From Bauldia sp963759235 (GTDB lineage Bacteria > Pseudomonadota > Alphaproteobacteria > Rhizobiales > Kaistiaceae), in NCBI GenBank assembly GCA_963759235.1, contig CAVWYO010000008.1, positions 434,001 through 498,000 of the forward strand: 64,000 bases of DNA, read 5' to 3'. The notes below the pieces were generated by a model. That model saw only the letters and a list, made by a program, of their open reading frames with translations. It did no database searches and was not told where the DNA came from. Within the stretch, counting starts at the first letter, position 1, and each line of letters starts with the position of its first letter. This document shows, piece by piece, positions 9,836 through 17,314 of the stretch. The position numbers were made by a program, and so were the translations under genes.

Positions 9836-10156
9836 TCAGTCCTCGCCAACTCCGCCGAAGGTCGCCGCCAGCAGCGCCGCCACGACCGCCACGAAGCCGG
9901 CGGCGCCCCCCTCCGCCTTCATGCGCGCCACCGTCGCGTCGTCGATGTCGTTGCCGGCGCCGCGGAGGCCCGCGCCGATCACGCGGATCGCGTCCTGCGC
10001 CGAGAGCTGTCCCGCCTCGAAGCGGCGGGCGAGGTCCATCAGGTCGAGCGCGCCGAGCGCCGCCTCAAGTTCGGCCAGCGCGCCGAGCGTCAGGCAAAGC
10101 GTCCACGTCCGCCCGTCGAGCACCGCCTCGACCTCACCGCGCTGCCGATTGACCAT
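9836..10156 (-). CDS. GTA gp10, gene-transfer-agent family protein
   Basis: This 106-residue protein (begins MVNRQRGEVEAVLDG) matches the GTA_gp10 family (formerly DUF3356), with the WTLCLTLGALAELEAALG core and a C-terminal hydrophobic stretch (AGFVAVVAALLAATFGG). ATG at 10156 lies next to the stop of gp9, consistent with translational coupling. The longer upstream open frame is antisense noise over gp9. The family is a tail component or chaperone encoded right after the tail tube gene in RcGTA-type clusters. Confidence 0.88.
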   Translation of the reverse strand: MVNRQRGEVEAVLDGRTWTLCLTLGALAELEAALGALDLMDLARRFEAGQLSAQDAIRVIGAGLRGAGNDIDDATVARMKAEGGAAGFVAVVAALLAATFGGVGED

Positions 10157-10158
10157 GG

Positions 10159-10572
10159 TCAGGCCGCCGTGAAGGCGATGGCGCCGGCCGATTCGAGCGC
10201 CAGCTCGTAGGCGAGCTCGCCGTTGTGCTCGCCCGAATATTCGAGCGCCGTCACCTGGAACGGCCCTTCCAGCGTGCCGAAGTCCGGCACGATCACCTGC
10301 CAGTCGCGGATCGTGCCGTCGAAGAAGACCTGGCGGACGCTCTCGTCGGTCGCGGCGTCCTTGAAGATGCCGGAGCCCGACAGGCTGGCGCGCTTGACGC
10401 CGGCGCCTTCCAACAGCTCGCGCCAGCGGCCGGCCGACTCGGCATCGGTCACGTCGACGCTTTCGGCGTTGAAGGCGATCTGCCGCGAGCGCAGCCCGGC
10501 GACCGTCGAGAAGTCGCCGGAGCCGGTGGTGTCGATCTTGAGGAGAAGATCCTTCCCCTTCTGGGCAACCAT
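10159..10572 (-). CDS. GTA major tail (tube) protein gp9, TP901-1 type
   Basis: This 137-residue protein (begins MVAQKGKDLLLKID) belongs to the TP901-1-type phage major tail protein family. Characteristic segments are QIAFNAESVDVTDAESAGRW, FDGTIRDWQVIVPDFGTLEG and a C-terminal EHNGELAYELALESAG. It polymerises into the tail tube. It lies between the DUF3168 terminator protein and gp10, as in RcGTA. Confidence 0.92.
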   Translation of the reverse strand: MVAQKGKDLLLKIDTTGSGDFSTVAGLRSRQIAFNAESVDVTDAESAGRWRELLEGAGVKRASLSGSGIFKDAATDESVRQVFFDGTIRDWQVIVPDFGTLEGPFQVTALEYSGEHNGELAYELALESAGAIAFTAA

Positions 10573-10633
10573 GGTGTGTTCCTTCTGATGTCAATCGGGA
10601 GACTGTTGGGCGCCGCGCATCGCCACCCATGCG

Positions 10634-10740
10634 CGTCAGTTCGGCGAAAGCTGGAATCCGTCACCTACCGGAGCCGGAAGGAGAACGCCGGAGTGGACGG
10701 TTCGTCGGCGCAATGGACCCCGACTTTCGTCGGGCTGACG
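10634..10740. repeat. Intergenic palindromic repeat, copy 3
   Basis: Third copy of the palindromic family (ends CGTCAGTTCGGCGAAAGCTG and ACTTTCGTCGGGCTGACG). It occupies the gap between the tail tube gene and the DUF3168 gene and is more diverged than copies 1 and 2. Confidence 0.65.
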
Positions 10741-10770
10741 GCGCAAGGGCTGCTTCGCAGGCTACGCGCC

Positions 10771-11175
10771 TTATCCGACCTCCGTCACCGCCCGGAACCG
10801 CATCACGCCGTGCCAGGTGATGCCGTCGGGGTCGCGCCGGGCGTCGGCGGTCTCGAAGCGGAGGTTGACGAGCTGATGCCCGTCGAGCGCCAGCGACGCG
10901 TCATGGAGCACCGCCTGCACGGCATCCATGATCGTCCAGCACTCCGACTTGCCGCGCTCCCGCGACCAGACGTCGAAGGTCACGCGATGCTCGGCTCCGG
11001 TCTCGGTGCCGGTGCTCCAGTCGGTGGTCCGCGCCTCGCCGAAGCTCAGATAAGGGAAGTCGGCGGCGCGCGGCGGCGCGTCGTAGATGCGCTCGCCGAT
11101 CAGCGCGCCCACGCCGCCGTCGGCGGCAAGCGCGGCGAACACCGCCTTCTGCAGGGCAAGGGAAGGGTGGGTCAT
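10771..11175 (-). CDS. GTA tail terminator gp8, DUF3168
   Basis: This 134-residue protein (begins MTHPSLALQKAVFAALAAD) fits DUF3168, the tail terminator family (RcGTA gene 8). It has the typical IGERIYDAPPRAADFPYLSF and EHRVTFDVWSRERGKSE segments. It caps the tail tube at the head-tail interface. It is followed by a repeat and then gp9. Confidence 0.9.
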   Translation of the reverse strand: MTHPSLALQKAVFAALAADGGVGALIGERIYDAPPRAADFPYLSFGEARTTDWSTGTETGAEHRVTFDVWSRERGKSECWTIMDAVQAVLHDASLALDGHQLVNLRFETADARRDPDGITWHGVMRFRAVTEVG

Positions 11176-11325
11176 CGATCAATCTCTGGGAACGCCCAAG
11201 TCAAAGCGCGCCGGCGCGATGGGCTCGCAGCGGGATCTGGAGCCCAGAAACATGGCCGCGCTTGGAACCGCCGGCGCGCTCGTTCGAGAGTTGGACGAGA
11301 CGCGGTTTCCTCGCCCGCTTTTGAT

Positions 11326-11610
11326 TCACACCGACCGCATCTTTTCGACCGCCGGCCCGATCACCGGGTCGGGAGCGCGGTCGACACTGCCGAACTCGCG
11401 GGCGAAGAGGTCCGGCCCCGAGACCGCGACGACATAGGCGCCCTCCCCCCGGCGCGCGACCGCCGCTGTGACGCTGCCGCCGGCTTCCGCCTCGACCCGC
11501 TTGGCGACCGCCTCCGCCCGCTCCCGCACGGCGCGGTCGATTGCCGGACGCGCGGTGAGGCGGGAAAGTGCCCGGATCAGGTCGCGCATCGTCAGGTCGA
11601 GGGCGCTCAA
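11326..11610 (-). CDS. HK97 gp10-like head-tail joining protein
   Basis: This 94-residue protein has an N-terminal helical part (TMRDLIRALSRLTARPAID) and the C-terminal pattern LFAREFGSVDRAPDPVIGPA, which resembles the HK97 gp10 family of small head-tail joining proteins. Its ATG overlaps the stop of the upstream stopper protein by ATGA, placing it in the connector operon. RcGTA has no obvious separate homologue in my memory at this position, so the assignment is moderate. The 150 bp downstream (11176-11325) show no other gene. Confidence 0.6.
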   Translation of the reverse strand: MSALDLTMRDLIRALSRLTARPAIDRAVRERAEAVAKRVEAEAGGSVTAAVARRGEGAYVVAVSGPDLFAREFGSVDRAPDPVIGPAVEKMRSV

Positions 11611-11936
11611 GGCCGCTCCTCCTCGGTCTTGGCGACGAGGTAGCGCCGCGTCTCGTCGGGATCGAAGGCGACCAGTACGCGGAAGATCCGCCCGCGATAG
11701 AGGACGCGCATGCCGCCGGCGATATCCTCGCGGAAGCGCATGGTGACGGTGTGGGTGACGACGCCGGCGAGGTGGCCGGCGACGATCCGCTCGCCGCCGG
11801 CGACCGGCTCGACCAGCGCCCAGACCGTCGCCAGGGCGTCCCAGACAACCGCTTCGCCGCCGGCGCCGTCCGGCGCCCCCGCCGCCGATTCGACGACGAC
11901 GCGGTGGCGGAGCGATCCCGGATCGAAGCCGCGCAT
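11607..11936 (-). CDS. Head closure / stopper protein gp7
   Basis: About 109 residues (begins MRGFDPGSLRHRVVVESAA) fit the phage head-tail adaptor or stopper family. Seen features are the LRHRV start, WDALATVWALVEPVAG, and a C-terminal RGRIFRVLVAFDPDETRRYL. The start is ATG 11936, or GTG 11942 overlapping the gp6 stop; both give essentially the same protein. A much longer open frame upstream is a shadow over gp6. It joins the adaptor ring to the tail in related GTA particles. Confidence 0.82.
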   Translation of the reverse strand: MRGFDPGSLRHRVVVESAAGAPDGAGGEAVVWDALATVWALVEPVAGGERIVAGHLAGVVTHTVTMRFREDIAGGMRVLYRGRIFRVLVAFDPDETRRYLVAKTEEERP

Positions 11937-11938
11937 CG

Positions 11939-12514
11939 TCACAGCGACAGCACCCGGTAGGGCGCGATCAGCGCCTCGAAGCCGAGCGGGGCGACCAGCA
12001 CGGCGAGGTCGTGGCCGACCGCGCCGCGATGCTCGTACCAGTGCGCGACCAGCATCAGGATGGCCTGGCGGAGCGGCCCCGGCACGTCGACCGACGACGG
12101 GCCGTATCCGGCGGTCACGTCGATTTCGATGCCGTTGACCGTCCGCCCGACCGTCACCGGCGCGGTGATCGCCATCACCAGCCTGGCCGGTATCGCGATC
12201 ACGTCCGCGTCGTAGTCGTCGGGGTCGACGACCTGCGGCGTGCCGTCGGCGTCGTAGACCGTCACCGAATCGACCGAAATCACCGGCGCGACCGGCAGGC
12301 GGACGATCCGCTTGCGCGGCCAGGCGTCGAGATAGATCCGCCAGGTCTGCTCGATCAGCAGCCGCCGGGTCGCCACCTCGACATGCACCCGCGCCGAGAC
12401 AAGTGCCGCGGTCAGAAGCGCGTCCTCGTCGTCGGTGTCGAGCCTCAGATGCGCCTTGACGTCGGTCAGCGACACCGGCTCGAGCGCCGGCCCGGTGATC
12501 AGAGCTGCGGTCAT
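11939..12514 (-). CDS. Head-tail adaptor protein gp6
   Basis: This 191-residue protein belongs to the phage head-tail connector/adaptor family (RcGTA gene 6). The N-terminus (PVSLTDVKAHLRLDTDDEDA) and the C-terminal helical segment (PGPLRQAILMLVAHWYEHRG) are hallmarks. It forms a ring below the portal. It is the first gene of a compact run gp6-gp7-HK97gp10-like and is preceded by a 290-bp repeat-filled gap after the capsid gene. Confidence 0.9.
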   Translation of the reverse strand: MTAALITGPALEPVSLTDVKAHLRLDTDDEDALLTAALVSARVHVEVATRRLLIEQTWRIYLDAWPRKRIVRLPVAPVISVDSVTVYDADGTPQVVDPDDYDADVIAIPARLVMAITAPVTVGRTVNGIEIDVTAGYGPSSVDVPGPLRQAILMLVAHWYEHRGAVGHDLAVLVAPLGFEALIAPYRVLSL

Positions 12515-12555
12515 TCGTCACCTTTGTGATGTAATTGGGATCTCAGCAGCATCGA

Positions 12556-12690
12556 AGGTGCGTTCAGTGCGCGCTTCGAGGCGCGCGTTCCGCGCGCACC
12601 TCAGCATGAGGAGGCTCTGTTTCTCCTGGAGACGCCAACCTGCCTCATCCTGAGGAGCGAGGGCGGAGCCCGAGCCTCGAAGGACGCAGG
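12556..12690. repeat. Dispersed intergenic repeat type II, copy 2
   Basis: The gap 12515-12802 contains no gene. It carries GAGGCGCGCGTTCCGCGCGC, CTCAGCATGAGGAGG, CCTCATCCTGAGGAGCGAGG and CGAGCCTCGAAGGACGCA, shared with the elements at 8040-8215 and 19650-19835. Confidence 0.65.
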
Positions 12691-12802
12691 GCCGCGACCC
12701 GAGGATGCCTTCGGCCCCCCAACCGTCATGGAATGGAAGCAGGCGGCCCCGCCGAAGCGGGACCGCCCTATCGGCACGAGTCCTGGGGAGGGACGCGGGG
12801 GC

Positions 12803-14048
12803 TCAGGCCGTGCCGAATTTCAGGAGCTTGATGGCGTCGAAGTCCTGGACGCCGCCGCCGACCCGCTTGGTGGTGTAGAACAGCACGTAGGGCTTGGCGG
12901 AATAGGGGTCGCGGAGCACCCGGACGCCGACCCGGTCGACGACCAGATAGCCGCGGCGGAAGTCGCCGAAGGCGATGGCGTATTCGTCGGCGCCGATATC
13001 CGGCATGTCCTCCGATTCGGCGATCGGGAAGTTCATCAGCGTCGCCGGCCCGCCGGCCGCCGTCGCCGGCTGCCAGACATAGCTGCCGTCGCCGTCCTTG
13101 AGCTTGCGGACCGCCCCTTGCGTCTTGCGGTTCATCACCCAATAGGCGTTCTGCCGGTAGCCCGACTTCAGCGCGTAGACGAGGTCGATCAGATCGTCGA
13201 CCGGGTCGGAGGCGGCGAAGCCGCCCGAGACGCCGGTGATCAGGTAGCCGAGCTTGGTCCACGCCCAGGAGGCTTCCGCCACTTTGGTGTAGTTGAGGAA
13301 GCCGGTCGGCTTCTTGTCGCCGTCGCCGGTGACGAAGGCGGTGCCTTCCTGGGTGGCGAAGGCGGTCTCGACCTCGTCGGCGATCCACGCGTCGATATTG
13401 ACGGCGGCGTCGTCGAGGAGCGTCGCGGTCGCCGCCGGCATGGCGTAGAGCTCCATCGCCGGGAACTCGAGCTCGGCCAGCGTCGGCGCCGTCGTCTCGG
13501 TCCGCGCGTCGGTCTCGCCGACCCAGCCGGTCGCCGCGCCGGTGATGGCGAACGGCTTCTTGTAGACGTTCGCCGACATCTGGCGGATGCCGGCGATCGC
13601 CCGGATCGGCGACACGCTAGCCAGCCGCCGGCCGATCTCCCGCTCGGTCTCCTCCGGCACCAGGTAGCCGCCGTCGGAGCCGACGGCGAGCGACTTCTGC
13701 TCGTGCCGCCTGCAGCCCGTCCTCGTTGCCGTTGCGCACATACGCCTCGAAGGCGGCCTTGTGCTCGGGCGAAGCGATGACCCGCGACCCGTCGGACCCA
13801 AGCGGCGGCCGGCGGCCCTTCAGCACCAGCTGGTCGACGGCGCGCTTCTGCTCGTCGAGCGCCCGGTTGATGCGGTCGACCTTGTCGACCGTCACCACGT
13901 CGGCGGAGAGCTTCCGCTCGATCTGGTCGAGGCGATCGTCGTTGCCTTCCTTGAAGGTCTCGAAGGTGCGCTGGAAGGTATCAAAGGCCTGGGCAAGATC
14001 GGCATCGCCGGACTTCACCTCCGGCGCGGGCTGTGGGGCATGGGTCAT
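12803..14048 (-). CDS. GTA major capsid protein gp5 (HK97 fold), frameshifted
   Basis: The N-terminal delta domain starts at ATG 14048 (MTHAPQPAPEVKSGDADL) and is predicted coiled coil (AFDTFQRTFETFKEGNDDRL). The mature HK97-like capsid follows in a second frame from EQKSLAVGSDGGYLVPEE to the stop at 12803. The switch lies near 13700-13715, at GNEDGL/RRHEQK. Merged length is about 413 residues, normal for this family. Signature segments include PEETEREIGRRLASVSPIRA and NRKTQGAVRKLKD. The protease gp4 is expected to cleave between delta domain and shell. Confidence 0.88.
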
Positions 14049-14177
14049 GTCGTTCGTCCTTTCTGTGGATCGTCGTGTCTGCATTCCTGCGGCGGTGCGC
14101 CGGCCGACATCCGCTCTTCCCCTTTGGCGAGCGCGGCTTGCTCCCGATCGTCCCGGGCAAGCACCGCCCGCTCGCCC

Positions 14178-14292
14178 TGTCATCCCGGGCGCGCGTGACT
14201 TCCTCAGCCTGTCATCCCCGGCGAGCGCCGCTTCCCCCACTGTCATCCCCGACGACCGCCGCCTCCTCCCCTGTCATCCCCGGCGAGCGCCG
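14178..14292. repeat. Tandem ~30-bp repeat ahead of capsid gene
   Basis: Four imperfect units built on CTGTCATCCCCGGCGAGCGC begin near 14178, 14209, 14239 and 14270. They are related to half-units of the palindromic dispersed repeats in the tail region. Spacing is regular at about 30 bp, but there is no spacer diversity, so it is not a CRISPR array. The whole stretch 14049-14857 contains no convincing gene apart from this repeat and the small-transcript cassette at 14438-14542. Confidence 0.6.
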
Positions 14293-14437
14293 AAGGCGCG
14301 AGGGAAGGGGAACCAGTAGACACTGTCGGCGCAGAACCAGGCGCGCCGCCGTTTACTGGATGCCGACCAGGTCGGGCATGACAGGTTGGTGTTTCCGAAT
14401 GCGCCATCGGGCGGGACGGCGCCCTCGTAGCGCCCAA

Positions 14438-14542
14438 ACGAAAAGGCCGGGCTCCTCACCCGGCCACGATCCTGGCCCGCACCTCTCTGACGATAGCGCA
14501 ATCATGCCAGACCAGCGTCACGCTGTCAAGGAATATATTCCT
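14438..14542 (-). ncRNA. Promoter cassette with short terminated leader, copy 1
   Basis: Reading the minus strand: a perfect 14-bp palindrome AGGAATATATTCCT (14529-14542) runs into TTGACA (14524-14529), then 17 bp, then CATGAT (14501-14506). A leader containing ATCGTCAGAGAGGTGCGGGC follows. A strong intrinsic terminator (GGCCGGG, 7-nt loop, CCCGGCC, then TTTTCGTTT; 14436-14465) would end a transcript of about 55-60 nt starting near 14495. Three more copies of the promoter and leader exist in the window. This one lies about 400 bp upstream of the capsid gene. It could be a small RNA or an attenuated promoter for gp5 and downstream genes. Confidence 0.6.
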
Positions 14543-14857
14543 GTACGGACGGAACGAGCGACCGCCTTTGCCCGTCAGGCCAAGGCCATCACTTCGCGCG
14601 ACCGCCTCGGCTCGTCTCCGGTCTGCCTCAAGGCCCATCGCATCCGTCTCGACGCTGACGAGATAGTCGGCGAGTTCCGCCTCCGACCGGCCAGCGTCGA
14701 CCATGTCCACGATAATGGCCGCGCACGCGTCGTATTCGTCCTGGACGCCGGCTCGTCACCAATGCTGATCGGGTCCCACTCGGAAAGGAGCAGCGTCTTA
14801 CGCTGTCGAGGCGAGTGCGCGGATCCATGCGTCTTCCGGGCAGGCCTGGTAGCATGG

Positions 14858-15339
14858 CTAAATTGCGCTGGCGCCGCCATTGTCTACGTGTTGGAAGATT
14901 CCGAGGAGGTCGACGCCCGCCCAGGTAAGGACAAGCGCGAGAGCGATCAAGACTAATGTGTAGACAAGGCTGGCAACGAGCGACGGCCAGAACGAACGCC
15001 AAAAACCGCCCTTGAGCGCACGACGGAGCGTCTTAGGCTCCTCCGCCTCAATAATGTCTGAGGCAAACTCAGCTAGCGCCTGTGCTGCCCTCTCCTTTGC
15101 CCCTGCAGTTGAGAAGCAGTCCAGGTCGAGACGTAGGAATCGAGCTCGGCGTCTGTTGGTTTGCGCCGTTCCCTCGCTCGAAATTCCGAGACCCACTCTC
15201 TTTTGGCGATCTTGTAAAGGCCGTAGGCGATGAAGCCCTCGACCAACAACTCGCCATCTGGCGGATCAACTAGCCGCTCAAATATCGGGTTGTAGCCGTC
15301 GTCCTCATGGTCGGTTGCAGGTGGGTCGCCCCCACTCAT
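14858..15339 (-). CDS. Hypothetical membrane protein, frameshifted
   Basis: The start is ATG 15339 (MSGGDPPATDHEDDGYNPIF). An N-terminal soluble part (VEGFIAYGLYKIAKREWVSE, RKPTDAELDSYVSTWTASQL) continues in another frame from about 15105 as AKERAAQALAEFASDIIEAE. It ends in a hydrophobic helix (LVASLVYTLVLIALALVLTW). Merged length is about 160 residues. The pattern (small cytosolic domain, helical linker, C-terminal membrane anchor) recalls a family often found as cargo in mobile elements; I have no function for it. It lies between gp4 and gp5, so it is a passenger in the GTA cluster. Confidence 0.55.
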
Positions 15340-15345
15340 TCGGCA

Positions 15346-15423
15346 TCACCTCTTCTTGGTGACGTATTCACGAATGACCGTATTCGCGCTCGCGCTTGCC
15401 TTCTTGTACACGTCTTTGCTCAT
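15346..15423 (-). CDS. Tiny hypothetical protein (25 aa or longer)
   Basis: ATG 15423 to TGA 15346 encodes 25 residues (begins MSKDVYKKASASANTV, ends REYVTKKR). The same frame stays open upstream, with GQFVSRVMSKDVYKK preceded by a Trp/Cys-rich stretch, so the true start may be further upstream and disrupted. The reading frame ends just before the membrane-protein gene. I recall small proteins with this lysine-rich tail in Hyphomicrobiales but can assign no function. Confidence 0.35.
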   Translation of the reverse strand: MSKDVYKKASASANTVIREYVTKKR

Positions 15424-15605
15424 GACACGTGATACAAACTGCCCCGTTTTGACGTTGCACCAGGTTTCTTCCCGACGCTGTAGTGCGTCTCGGCACCACT
15501 CGCCCGCTTGTCACTTGCCACGTCTTTCCTCCGTTGGCAGTTCCCGTTCACATGTAGCGTCGCTTCAGAGTCGCAACAAGCCTCCGTTTGAGGCGAGGCG
15601 CTCGC

Positions 15606-16142
15606 CTACCCCACCCGCATCGCCGCCGTCGCGCCGCGGATCGCGGCGAGCAGCGTCGCCCGCTCGCTCTTCACCGCCGAGACCCTTGCCTCGGGCAGCA
15701 TCGGGAAGGTGACCACCGAGATCTCCCAGAGATCGACCTCGAGGAGCTGGCGGAGCCCGGTCTTGGCATCGGTCCGCCCGCGCACCGTGCGGTAGCCGAT
15801 CGACAGGCCGTCGAGGGCGCCGGCCCGCATCAGGCTCAGCACCTCGCGCGCCCGCGCCACCTCGGTGGTGAGCCGCCCCTTGACGAAGAGGCCGCGGGCG
15901 TCCTCGCGGATCTCCTGCCAGACGCCGATGGGCTCGTTCGGGTCATGCTGGAACAGCATCTTCACCCCGCCGGCGCCGCGCTTTCTGAGCGAAGCGGCGA
16001 AGGCGCCGGGCAGCACCACGTCGCGGCCGAGATCGGCCTTGCCGAACAGGCTCGCATAGCCGGAGAAGGTGCCGTCCGCCTCGACCGACAGGTCGGTGCG
16101 GGCGAACTTGGTTTCGGTGGTGGTCAAGGGAGTTCTCCTCAT
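15606..16142 (-). CDS. GTA prohead protease gp4 (HK97 family)
   Basis: About 178 residues with the HK97-family serine protease pattern: FSGYASLFGKADLGRDVVLP, catalytic-His region MLFQHDPNEPIGVW, and catalytic-Ser region GALDGLSIGYRTV. It matures the capsid by removing the delta domain of gp5. Two starts are possible: ATG 16142, or TTG 16127, which has AGGAGA at good spacing. The latter would give MTTTETKFARTDL. The upstream extension of the open frame overlaps another small gene and is rejected. Confidence 0.9.
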   Translation of the reverse strand: MRRTPLTTTETKFARTDLSVEADGTFSGYASLFGKADLGRDVVLPGAFAASLRKRGAGGVKMLFQHDPNEPIGVWQEIREDARGLFVKGRLTTEVARAREVLSLMRAGALDGLSIGYRTVRGRTDAKTGLRQLLEVDLWEISVVTFPMLPEARVSAVKSERATLLAAIRGATAAMRVG

Positions 16143-16185
16143 GCGGATAGCAGGGCCGGACGCTGTGCGAATGCCTCGCCCCGCC

Positions 16186-16323
16186 CTATCCCTCCACCGT
16201 CCGCACCCGCGCTTGCGGCCGGCGCCGGCGCAGGACGCGCGCCAGGCTCTCGGCGAAGGCATGGAAGACGGCGCGGTGGTCCGCGCCGCCGCTTTTGCCG
16301 ATCAGGGTAAGGATGCGCCGCAT
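16186..16323 (-). CDS. Small basic protein between gp3.5-like gene and gp4
   Basis: ATG 16323 to TAG 16186 encodes 45 residues: MRRILTLIGKSGGADHRAVF, then AFAESLARVLRRR and a basic tail ending RVRTVEG. An AAGGA sequence lies about 10 bp upstream. Codon use fits the neighbours and the gene fills the otherwise empty gap between the two GTA genes. Function unknown. Confidence 0.45.
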   Translation of the reverse strand: MRRILTLIGKSGGADHRAVFHAFAESLARVLRRRRPQARVRTVEG

Positions 16324-16345
16324 AACGATGAGTCCTTTCAGCCGG

Positions 16346-16534
16346 TTAGTCGCGCTCGCTGAAAAAATGATTCAGCCGCGCGATCTCGTTGACGAAATCG
16401 TTGAAGCGGCGGTTCGAGGCGGCCAGCTCGCGAAGCGCCCAGACGAGCAGCCCGCTCGCCCCGCTCGCCCACAGAAACAGCGCCAGATGGGCGAGATCGC
16501 CGTGCGTGGCGAAGACCTGCGTCACGTCGTCCAC
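16346..16534 (-). CDS. Small GTA protein in gp3.5 position, membrane segment
   Basis: A GTG start at 16534 gives 62 residues (MDDVTQVFATHGDLAHLALF). There is one hydrophobic segment (LALFLWASGASGLLVWAL) and a C-terminal amphipathic part (FNDFVNEIARLNHFF). RcGTA-type clusters carry a small gene here between portal and protease (gene 3.5 position), and this fits that slot. Function is unknown. Confidence 0.6.
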   Translation of the reverse strand: MDDVTQVFATHGDLAHLALFLWASGASGLLVWALRELAASNRRFNDFVNEIARLNHFFSERD

Positions 16535-16560
16535 GATGCCACCTGTCGTTGTTTGCCGGC

Positions 16561-16690
16561 TTAGTTGTATTTAGCGTCGGCGGCGTCGTACCACAGCCGC
16601 AACCCCTCGCCGAAGGCCGGCGCTGGCCAGCCGGTCAGCGCCTCGGCGAGCCGGCCGCAGAGCGGCAGGACGGTCTGCCGCCAGAAGATG
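16561..16690 (-). pseudogene. Duplicated fragment of portal 3' region
   Basis: The peptide FWRQTVLPLCGRLAEALTGW...GEGLRLWYD closely matches the portal segment encoded near 17480-17570 (FWRATVLPLCGRLAEALTGW). By eye the nucleotide match over about 85 bp is around 90 percent. The copy stops soon after, with AADAKYN, and is cut off from any portal start. It begins immediately after the DUF6968-like gene. It is best read as the displaced 3' end of the portal, or a recombination scar left when the cassette 16694-17300 was inserted. Confidence 0.7.
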
Positions 16691-16693
16691 ATT

Positions 16694-17029
16694 TCAGAAG
16701 AACGTCGCGTCGTCCCCGACGAGCAGGTCGCGGTCCGCCCCAACCACAGGGAACCCATATCCTCCTCCCGGTTTGTCGAAGTACAGGTCACCGGAAGCGT
16801 GGTAGGGGCTGGTGTACAAACTGCTGGCGATCACGCAAAGGGCATGCACCAACGCTTGAACCGCGTCGACTCCTCCTCCGGCCCGCACCTTCTTGTCGTC
16901 GGGCCAGTTGATCTCGAACTGACATTTCCAGCCGCGTTCAGATTCCTGTTCGGGCGCGAAGATACGGACGGGGACATCGATTTCGCTGCCCGAACGACGA
17001 AGCTTCAGAATACGTTCGGCGATTAACAT
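16694..17029 (-). CDS. DUF6968-like protein, candidate immunity/partner
   Basis: This 111-residue protein (begins MLIAERILKLRRSGSEID) has the look of the DUF6968 family: N-terminal strand pattern, a W-C-x-F motif (RGWKCQFEINW), and GGGVDAVQALVHALCVIASS. It starts 11 bp after the NPDGGQWT protein, with AGAGGAC as a ribosome site. Small globular proteins of this type often follow polymorphic-toxin C-termini, so a partner or immunity role is possible. That role is inference from gene order. Confidence 0.55.
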   Translation of the reverse strand: MLIAERILKLRRSGSEIDVPVRIFAPEQESERGWKCQFEINWPDDKKVRAGGGVDAVQALVHALCVIASSLYTSPYHASGDLYFDKPGGGYGFPVVGADRDLLVGDDATFF

Positions 17030-17039
17030 GCCGGTCCTC

Positions 17040-17300
17040 TCAGTAGTTTAGGGGAGGGATCGGTTGGCTACGCAGACACGCTGCATATCTGGCCATCGCC
17101 TGCCGATGACATGCCGCAGATCCAACCGTGCAGTGAAAGGTATCGCGTCCGTACTGCTCCCAGCATTCTTGCTCCAGCAGCGGTGAGACGCTGGCAACGA
17201 GTTGGATCTCAGTATGGTCATCGGGTTCGCCGTTGCCAGCCCCAGTCCGCGTCCATTGCCCGCCGTCCGGGTTGCCGCGCGCCACGCGCGGCTGGTTCGG
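17040..17300 (-). CDS. NPDGGQWT-motif protein or portal C-terminal extension
   Basis: The open frame contains KYNFDPNQPRVARGNPDG, GGQWTRTGAG and then a short Cys-containing domain (LEQECWEQYGRDTFHC, SAACHRQAMARYAACL) ending PIPPLNY. The FDPNQPRV-NPDGGQWT linker occurs in Hyphomicrobiales prophage and GTA proteins ahead of variable C-terminal domains. No ATG precedes it. It is continuous with an alternative frame of the portal, so it is either a frameshift-fused portal extension or a gene with a non-standard start. Four or more Cys suggest disulphides or metal binding. Function unknown. Confidence 0.5.
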   Translation of the reverse strand, partial: PNQPRVARGNPDGGQWTRTGAGNGEPDDHTEIQLVASVSPLLEQECWEQYGRDTFHCTVGSAACHRQAMARYAACLRSQPIPPLNY

Positions 17301-17314
17301 GTCGAAGTTGTACT

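Noticed and set aside
14178..14292. Possible CRISPR array
   Set aside because: Units are only ~30 bp apart with no unique spacers between them, and no cas genes are in the window.
14529..14542. LexA or ICE-box operator
   Set aside because: The box AGGAATATATTCCT lacks the alphaproteobacterial LexA GTTC-N7-GTTC spacing and the Irr/ICE TTTAGAA...TTCTAAA pattern.
16561..16791. Independent 76-residue gene
   Set aside because: Its N-terminal part is out of frame with the DUF6968-like gene it overlaps, and its C-terminal part is a fragment of the portal.
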